From: Pseudarthrobacter sp. C4D7
GTDB lineage: Bacteria > Actinomycetota > Actinomycetes > Actinomycetales > Micrococcaceae
Direction of reading: 5' to 3'
Length of the DNA stretch: 44,366 bases
Assembly: GCF_013359725.1 (NCBI RefSeq)
Contig: NZ_JABFMW010000030.1
Span: 1 to 44,366, forward strand
In this document: positions 39,233 through 44,366 of the stretch, piece by piece
Numbering within the stretch: the first letter of the stretch is position 1
Layout: each line of letters opens with the position of its first letter
The notes under the pieces: generated by a model
What the model was told of the DNA's origin: nothing
The model's database searches: none
What the model saw: the letters and a program-made list of their open reading frames with translations, nothing else
Made by a program: the position numbers and the translations under genes

Positions 39233-40981
39233 TCACCCGATGCTGGTAAGCACCTGTCCGGGGGCGACGGCGTCCCCCGCCGCCGCGAACTGCTCCCCCA
39301 GCGTGCCGGTGCGGTGGGCGGCGACGGCGGTCTCCATCTTCATGGCTTCGAGCACCAGGACCGTCTCCCCTTCTTCCACCGAAGCGCCCGGCTCCGCCAG
39401 CCACTTCACCACGGTGCCGGCCATGGTGGCCAGCAGGTCGCCGTCGTTCTGCTCCGCCTCTTCCTCGGCCTGATGCTTCGGGGCGTCCGCACCCCGCCGG
39501 CCGCCGCCGTCGAGCAGTGAATCCAGCAGCGTCTTGGGCAGCCCGAGTTCCATCCGCTTGCCGTCCACCTCAATGCCGATGGTCCGGCGGGGCTCCTCCG
39601 GGGCTGCGGGGCTGAAGGCCGGATCCGCTTCCAGGGCCGTGGCGAATTCGCTCTCGATCCAGGTGGTGTAGATGTCCAGTCCGTCGGCGCGGGTGAAGTC
39701 CGGTGCGTCCACCACGGCCCGGTGGAACGGCAGCACGGTGGCCAGGCCACCGATGCGGAACTCGCGCAGGGCACGGCGGGCACGGCGCAGTGCCTGCTGC
39801 CGGTCCGCGCCGGTCACCACCAGTTTGGCGAGCAGGGAATCGTACTGGCCCGGCACCACGGACCCCGCGCGGACACCGGTGTCCACGCGAATACCAGGCC
39901 CGGTGGGCACGTCGAATTCGGTGACGGCACCCGGGGACGGCAGGAAGCCGCGGCCCGGATCCTCGGCGTTGATCCGGAACTCGAACGCGTGGCCGCGCGG
40001 CTCCGGATCCGTCAGGATGGGCAGCTCCTCCCCCGCGGCGATCGCCAGCTGGGCGGCCACCAGGTCCACGCCCGAGGTCTCCTCGGTGATGGGGTGCTCC
40101 ACCTGCAGGCGGGTGTTCACCTCCAGGAAGCTCAGGAAGCCGCTGCCGTCCAGCAGGTACTCCACCGTGCCGGCACCCACGTAGCCGGCCTCGCGGCAGA
40201 TGGCCTTGGCCGAGGCGTGGATGGCCGCCCGCTGGTCGGGGGTGAGGAAGGGCGCCGGGGCCTCCTCCACGAGTTTCTGGTGGCGGCGCTGCAGCGAGCA
40301 GTCACGGGTACCCACCACCACCACGTTGCCGTGCGTGTCGGCGATGACCTGGGCTTCCACGTGGCGGGGCCGGTCCAGGAACTTCTCCACGTAGCACTCG
40401 CTGCGGCCGAAGGCGGCCAGGGATTCGCGGACGGCAGAGTCGAAGCTCTCCTCGATGTCGGCCTGGTTCCGGACCACCTTCAGGCCGCGGCCGCCGCCGC
40501 CAAAGGCAGCCTTGATGGCCACCGGGAGGCCCACCTGCTCGGCGAACGCGCGGACCTCGGCTGCGCTGGCCACCGGGCCGTCGCTGCCCGGGGCCAGCGG
40601 GGCGCCGGCGCGCACGGCCACCTCGCGGGCGCTGACTTTGTCGCCCAGGAGCCGGATGGTCTCCGGGGACGGGCCAATCCAGGTCAGGCCGGCGTCGAGG
40701 ACCGCCTGGGCGAAGCCTGCGTTCTCGGACAGGAAGCCGTAGCCGGGGTGGACGGCATCGGCTCCGCTTTTCACCGCGATGGCGAGGATCTTTTCGATGT
40801 CCAGGTAGGTGTCCTGGGGTCGGGATCCGGGCAGCGCGTACGCCTCGGTGGCGGCGGAGACGTGCAGCGCGTCGGCATCGGGATCGGCGTAGACGGCCAC
40901 GCTCTCCAGGCCTGCATCGTCGCAGGCGCGGGCGATCCGGACGGCAATCTCGCCACGGTTGGCAATGAGGACTTTACGCAT
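39233..40981 (-). CDS. Biotin carboxylase with fused BCCP domain
   Basis: A 582-residue biotin-dependent carboxylase subunit. It contains the biotin carboxylase N-domain ([20 protein letters not shown]), the ATP-grasp core ([13 protein letters not shown], then [16 protein letters not shown]), the [20 protein letters not shown] catalytic block, a short linker rich in Glu/Gln, and a C-terminal biotinyl domain with EAMKMETA, K548 being the biotin site 35 residues from the end. This is the layout of acyl-CoA carboxylase alpha chains, but no acyl-CoA carboxyltransferase is encoded nearby. Instead its start overlaps the pxpBC stop by eight bases, so its partner is probably PxpBC, whose domains resemble the carboxyltransferase of urea carboxylase. 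Substrate unknown. Confidence 0.93.
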   Translation of the reverse strand: MRKVLIANRGEIAVRIARACDDAGLESVAVYADPDADALHVSAATEAYALPGSRPQDTYLDIEKILAIAVKSGADAVHPGYGFLSENAGFAQAVLDAGLTWIGPSPETIRLLGDKVSAREVAVRAGAPLAPGSDGPVASAAEVRAFAEQVGLPVAIKAAFGGGGRGLKVVRNQADIEESFDSAVRESLAAFGRSECYVEKFLDRPRHVEAQVIADTHGNVVVVGTRDCSLQRRHQKLVEEAPAPFLTPDQRAAIHASAKAICREAGYVGAGTVEYLLDGSGFLSFLEVNTRLQVEHPITEETSGVDLVAAQLAIAAGEELPILTDPEPRGHAFEFRINAEDPGRGFLPSPGAVTEFDVPTGPGIRVDTGVRAGSVVPGQYDSLLAKLVVTGADRQQALRRARRALREFRIGGLATVLPFHRAVVDAPDFTRADGLDIYTTWIESEFATALEADPAFSPAAPEEPRRTIGIEVDGKRMELGLPKTLLDSLLDGGGRRGADAPKHQAEEEAEQNDGDLLATMAGTVVKWLAEPGASVEEGETVLVLEAMKMETAVAAHRTGTLGEQFAAAGDAVAPGQVLTSIG

Positions 40982-42644
40982 GGGGGCTTTCCTTCGGTGT
41001 TTCGGGCTGTGCTGCCGGGACCGTGGCGGCGGCGAACCGCACGGTGGTGCCGGGGGGAAGTTGGGCGGCTTTGTCCAGGTCTGCGTGGACGACGACGGCA
41101 ATCACCGGATACCCGCCGGTCACCGGGTGGTCAGAGAGAAACAGCACGGGCTGGCCTTCCGGGGGTACCTGCACGGCACCGCGGACGGTTCCTTCGCTGG
41201 CAAGTTCGCCGTCCCGGCTGCGGGCAAGTGCCTGGCCGTTCAGCCTGAGGCCGATCCGGTTGGACTGGGGCGTGACGGTCCACTCCTGCTGAAGGAACGC
41301 TTCCAAAGTCTCGTCGCTGAACCAGTCCCGCCGGGGTCCGGGGACCACGCGCAGTACGGTGGCTTTTTCCTGGTCCGGCAGGGGCGAAATCTCTGGGTGG
41401 CCCACGATGCTCCCGCGTCCCGGAGTCCGGACGGGCAGGACGGTGCCGGCCTGGAGCGGTTCGGGGCCGATGCCGGACATAGTGTCCGTGGAACGGCTGC
41501 CCAGGGCAACAGGGCCGCCCAGACCGCCACGGACACCTACGTAGGAGCGCAGGCCTGCCGTGGGAGTGCCAACAGTCAGTTGCTCCCCTGCCAGGAGGGC
41601 GAACGGGGCGTCGCACGCGGGGTGGCGTACCGCCGTCGTCCGCTGTTCTTCGCCATCCCGTGGCTCTTCCGGTGGCGTGATCTCCAGCGGAACGGCTGCG
41701 CCGGTGACGGCAAGGACCTGGTCGCTGAGGGCCACGAGTTCCAGTCCGCCGAAGAGGAGTTCGATGCCGGCGTCGCCTTCGCCGTTGCCCACCAGGCGGT
41801 TGGCGCGGCGTAGTGCTCCGCGGTCCATGGCGCCGGCGCTGCTGACACCAAGGGACGCGTAGCCGGGGCGGCCGAGGTCCTGGATAGTGGACTGGAGGCC
41901 GGGCTTGCGGACGGCGAGGCCTTCGGTGGCCTGTTCTTCGGTTAATGCCGCGCCGGTACTGGTTTGGTGGTGGTGGGTCAGGGTCGCCTGGGCACGGATG
42001 GCCTTGAACCGGACAGTGTCCCCGGGCCGGACCAGGGCGGGACGTTCCCGGCCCAGGTCCCACATGGCTGCAGCAGTCCGGCCGATCAGTTGCCAGCCGC
42101 CCGGTGACTGGCGGGGATAGACGGCCGAATAAGCTCCACCCAGGGCAACGGCGCCGGCGGGGACGGCGGTACGTGGCGAGCGTCGGCGGGGAACCTCCAG
42201 GCTGTGGTTCTCGCCGGTGAGGTAGGCGAAGCCGGGAGCGAAGCCGGCGAAGGCCGCGGTCCACAGCTGCCCCGTGTGGGCTGCCACCACACCCGCACGG
42301 TCCAGTCCGGTGAGCGCGGCTACCTCGTCGAGGTCCTCGCCGTCGTACACCACGTCAATGGTGACCAGTGCGCTCTCGGCCTCCGCGGGGGCCTCGAGGT
42401 CCAGGGTGCGCACGTGCGCTGCGAGGGCCTGCGCCGCTTGCGGCGAATCAGCGGTGATGAGGACTGTCCGGGCGGCGGCAATGACGTCCACCTGGCCCGG
42501 GCGCGGATGGGCCATGAGCTGGGCATGGAGGCTGAGGACGGCATGCAGGGTGGGCAGTTCAACCAGGATCGCCCTGTCTCCGGCAGGTCGGATCCCGGTC
42601 AGCTGGACAGGAGCTGCTTGAGTCTCGTGCTGCTGCGTGGTCAT
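40974..42644 (-). CDS. pxpBC: Fused 5-oxoprolinase subunits PxpB-PxpC
   Basis: A 556-residue fusion of the KipI-like (AHS1, PxpB) and KipA-like (AHS2, PxpC) proteins. PxpB covers about residues 15-225, with the conserved [17 protein letters not shown] and [17 protein letters not shown]. PxpC runs from about 245, with [54 protein letters not shown] and [14 protein letters not shown]. With PxpA these catalyse ATP-dependent opening of 5-oxoproline to glutamate. The same two folds form the carboxyltransferase half of urea carboxylase. It follows pxpA after two bases and overlaps the biotin carboxylase gene. There is no strong ribosome-binding site; translation is probably coupled. Confidence 0.94.
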   Translation of the reverse strand: MTTQQHETQAAPVQLTGIRPAGDRAILVELPTLHAVLSLHAQLMAHPRPGQVDVIAAARTVLITADSPQAAQALAAHVRTLDLEAPAEAESALVTIDVVYDGEDLDEVAALTGLDRAGVVAAHTGQLWTAAFAGFAPGFAYLTGENHSLEVPRRRSPRTAVPAGAVALGGAYSAVYPRQSPGGWQLIGRTAAAMWDLGRERPALVRPGDTVRFKAIRAQATLTHHHQTSTGAALTEEQATEGLAVRKPGLQSTIQDLGRPGYASLGVSSAGAMDRGALRRANRLVGNGEGDAGIELLFGGLELVALSDQVLAVTGAAVPLEITPPEEPRDGEEQRTTAVRHPACDAPFALLAGEQLTVGTPTAGLRSYVGVRGGLGGPVALGSRSTDTMSGIGPEPLQAGTVLPVRTPGRGSIVGHPEISPLPDQEKATVLRVVPGPRRDWFSDETLEAFLQQEWTVTPQSNRIGLRLNGQALARSRDGELASEGTVRGAVQVPPEGQPVLFLSDHPVTGGYPVIAVVVHADLDKAAQLPPGTTVRFAAATVPAAQPETPKESPHA

Positions 42645-42646
42645 GG

Positions 42647-43405
42647 CTAGGCGAAGCTCTGGATCTGGATGCCGGCGTCCACCAGTGCGGCGCGGACGGC
42701 AGCGGCCATCGCCACGGACCCGGGGGTGTCACCGTGCAGGCAGATGCTTTCCGCCTTGACCGGGACAAGCGATCCGTCGATGGCACGGACCACGCCGTCG
42801 GTGGCCAGGCGCAGGACATGGTCGACGACGTCGCCCACCTCGTGCAGCACTGCGCCGGGTTCGCGCCGGGAGACCAAGGTGCCGTCGGGGTTGTAGGCCC
42901 GGTCGGCGAAGGCTTCGGCCACCGTGCGGAGTCCGGCAGCTTCGGCCTGGCGCTGGATCTCGGAGTTGGGGAGCACCATCAGGGGAAGCGTGGGGTCCAC
43001 GGCCAGGATCGCGGCCACCACGGCGCCGGCCTGCTTGGGATGGTCCACGATGGTGTTGTAGAGGGCACCGTGGGGCTTGACGTAGCGGACGGCCGTTCCG
43101 GCTGCGAGGGCCACTGCCTGGACAGCGCCGATCTGGTAGACCACGTCAGCGGTCAGCTCATCCGGCGTCATATCCACGAAGCGGCGGCCGAAGCCGGCCA
43201 GGTCACGGTAGCCGGGGTGGGCGCCAACGGTGACGCCGGCCTTCACAGCGGCCTGGCAGGTAGCCATAATGCCTACGGGATCCCCGGCGTGGAAGCCGCA
43301 GGCGACGTTGGCGCTGGATACACTTTCGAAAATGGCGGCGTCATCGCCGAAGGACCAGTTCCCAAAGGACTCGCCGACGTCGCTGTTCAGGTCGATGCTG
43401 GGCAT
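42647..43405 (-). CDS. pxpA: 5-oxoprolinase subunit PxpA (LamB/YcsF family)
   Basis: A 252-residue LamB/YcsF protein, the subunit that carries the hydrolytic barrel of prokaryotic 5-oxoprolinase. Signatures are [17 protein letters not shown] at the N-terminus, [40 protein letters not shown] and [13 protein letters not shown], together supplying the conserved His/Asp residues. First gene of the pxp unit, with GGAG before the ATG, and preceded by the GATTGTTCAACAATC operator. Cytoplasmic. Confidence 0.96.
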   Translation of the reverse strand: MPSIDLNSDVGESFGNWSFGDDAAIFESVSSANVACGFHAGDPVGIMATCQAAVKAGVTVGAHPGYRDLAGFGRRFVDMTPDELTADVVYQIGAVQAVALAAGTAVRYVKPHGALYNTIVDHPKQAGAVVAAILAVDPTLPLMVLPNSEIQRQAEAAGLRTVAEAFADRAYNPDGTLVSRREPGAVLHEVGDVVDHVLRLATDGVVRAIDGSLVPVKAESICLHGDTPGSVAMAAAVRAALVDAGIQIQSFA

Positions 43406-43455
43406 TGTGATCTCCGTCTCGGATTGGTGTCCTTCAAGAATGCCCTAAAAAGACG

Positions 43456-43470
43456 GATTGTTCAACAATC
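43456..43470 (-). promoter_or_regulatory. GntR-type operator upstream of pxpA
   Basis: GATTGTTCAACAATC is a 7-base inverted repeat around one central base, 51 bases before pxpA. Its core TTGTTCAACAA is identical to the site before DUF969. A TTGAAC within it could serve as -35 on the minus strand, so binding would block the promoter. Confidence 0.7.
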
Positions 43471-43487
43471 TGAGAGAGGTGATTGCT

Positions 43488-44339
43488 TCAGAATCCCTGT
43501 AAGGCGTCGTGAAGCATCCGGTGGCCTTGGCTTTCAAATTCGATATCGCCAACCTTGTATGCCCAGGCAGCCGTGGCAACGGCCTCACGCAGCTGCATCA
43601 CCTTCCACAGCCGGCTACCCCGGGGATCTGGGCCGTAGCCCGAGAAGAAAGCCGTCTCCAGCTGCGGATCCGTACGCCATTGCTGTACGGCAAGACGACA
43701 GAAATCGCTGGCAGCCGGCCTGAAGTCAAACCTGCCAAAGTCGATGACCCTTACCTCATTCCCGTCGACCAGCCAGTTGCGGGGCTGCCAGTCGCCGTGG
43801 GTCGGGACGACATCGACCGGCTCCGGCTAGCAAGCGCTGAGGATGGCCCGTGCCCCGTCTGCGGCAGACTCCTTGATGCGGTGGGGTTCTTCAAGCCACG
43901 CGAGGGCCTTGGCGGTGGCCGCTGCCTCATAGTCCGCGTCACGGCGCACGTCCTGGTCATGAAAAGCGCGCAGGAGGGCTCCGGCTTGAACGTAGGTCTC
44001 CGCAGCATATTCGGCGTCCATGCCTTCTACCACGCAGCCTTCCAGATACTCCGACACCAGGACGTTCGCAGGGCCGTCCGCGTGGACAAGCCGTGGTGCG
44101 CGGTTCTGGAGGGACAGGACATGGACCCAGGATTGGTGGGCCCTCATCTCCCGCCCAATGTGGTGATTCGCGGGACCGCCGGCCTTGACGATGTGCCTGC
44201 GCTGCCCGCTCTCCACTTCCAGAACCGCCGTATCGGAGAGGTCCCAGGAAAGATCACTCACCAACTGGACCCCCGGGAGCCATGTTTCCACGAGCTTGGC
44301 CTGCTGGGCGCTGAGGCGGTTAGTGTGCCAGGAGTCCAT
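43488..44339 (-). pseudogene. Aminoglycoside phosphotransferase-fold kinase split by an in-frame TAG
   Basis: Read from 44339, the frame gives 170 residues of an APH-type N-lobe (HIVKAGG with K52 for ATP, and GREMRAH with E64), then TAG at 43829-43827. Past the TAG the same frame stays open for 112 codons to TGA at 43490-43488. It encodes the catalytic half: THGDWQPRNWLVDG (H181, D183, N188) and VIDFGRFDFRPAASDFCRLA (D200). Whole length about 283 codons, normal for the family. With the stop honoured, the product lacks every catalytic residue. Options are a recent nonsense mutation, a sequencing error, or read-through. TAGTCT six bases before the ATG suggests a leaderless start. Confidence 0.85.
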
Positions 44340-44345
44340 CCCGGC

Positions 44346-44351
44346 AGACTA
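44346..44351 (-). promoter_or_regulatory. Leaderless -10 box of the split kinase gene
   Basis: TAGTCT (TANNNT) ends six bases before the start codon at 44339, near the window end. Its intactness suggests that the gene was functional until recently. Confidence 0.4.
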
Positions 44352-44366
44352 CCCGGTCCGGCAGTT

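Noticed and set aside
39722..41248. Plus-strand open frame opposite the biotin carboxylase
   Set aside because: Antisense to unmistakable ATP-grasp and biotinyl domains.
41815..43405. Possibility of a separate pxpC gene
   Set aside because: The frame runs unbroken through both domains, so PxpB and PxpC are one fused protein.

Overview
The window is high-GC, densely packed bacterial DNA. TANNNT hexamers lie 5-6 bases before several start codons, the carbohydrate importer has no linked ATPase, and lactate and 5-oxoproline genes of actinobacterial type are present. Gene content and protein sequences look like the Arthrobacter/Pseudarthrobacter group (Micrococcales). This is judged from sequence character alone, because no database search was possible. 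No tRNA, rRNA, CRISPR array, insertion sequence or prophage was seen, so the window reads as ordinary chromosome carrying catabolic modules.

Layout. (1) 1-5043: a small hypothetical protein, a beta-CASP metallo-beta-lactamase-fold RNase-like enzyme, a TerC-family membrane protein behind a yybP-ykoY (Mn2+) riboswitch, a membrane-anchored hypothetical protein, and a DUF1295 membrane enzyme. (2) 5104-7932: a MarR regulator, an acyl-CoA synthetase and a DUF2177 membrane protein form an overlapping operon, divergent from DUF1295 across a nested palindrome. (3) 8079-13947: an OFA-family MFS transporter with a 48-residue partner, a glycine-rich repeat protein, an FAD-binding dehydrogenase, a GNAT acetyltransferase and a potassium-channel-like protein. 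(4) 13962-20390: a divergent LacI regulator and a GH127 beta-L-arabinofuranosidase with a CUT1 ABC importer (binding protein and two permeases, no ATPase). (5) 20439-22022: a DinB-fold protein and a LuxR-type regulator.

(6) 22207-34172 is a lactate island. On the minus strand lutA-lutB-lutC (L-lactate to pyruvate) runs into ppsR and ppsA (pyruvate to phosphoenolpyruvate, and its regulator). On the plus strand a lactate permease, an FCD-type GntR regulator (LldR-like) and a large FAD/Fe-S D-lactate dehydrogenase follow one another. Three copies of a TGGTCNGACCA palindrome sit in the shared control region just downstream of both predicted -10 boxes, so one regulator probably controls uptake, oxidation of both isomers and the step into gluconeogenesis.

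(7) 34277-35317 holds three small orphan genes. (8) 35490-43405 is a second, all-minus-strand catabolic island: pxpA, a fused pxpB-pxpC, a biotin carboxylase-BCCP protein, a GntR regulator, then DUF969, DUF979 and DUF2891. The same TTGTTCAACAA palindrome stands before pxpA and before DUF969, tying both units into one regulon. The biotin carboxylase/BCCP plus the PxpBC fusion together rebuild the domain set of a urea-carboxylase-type enzyme. This is the best candidate here for a system that is not fully described. (9) 43488-44339: an aminoglycoside-phosphotransferase-fold kinase interrupted by one in-frame TAG just before its catalytic loop.
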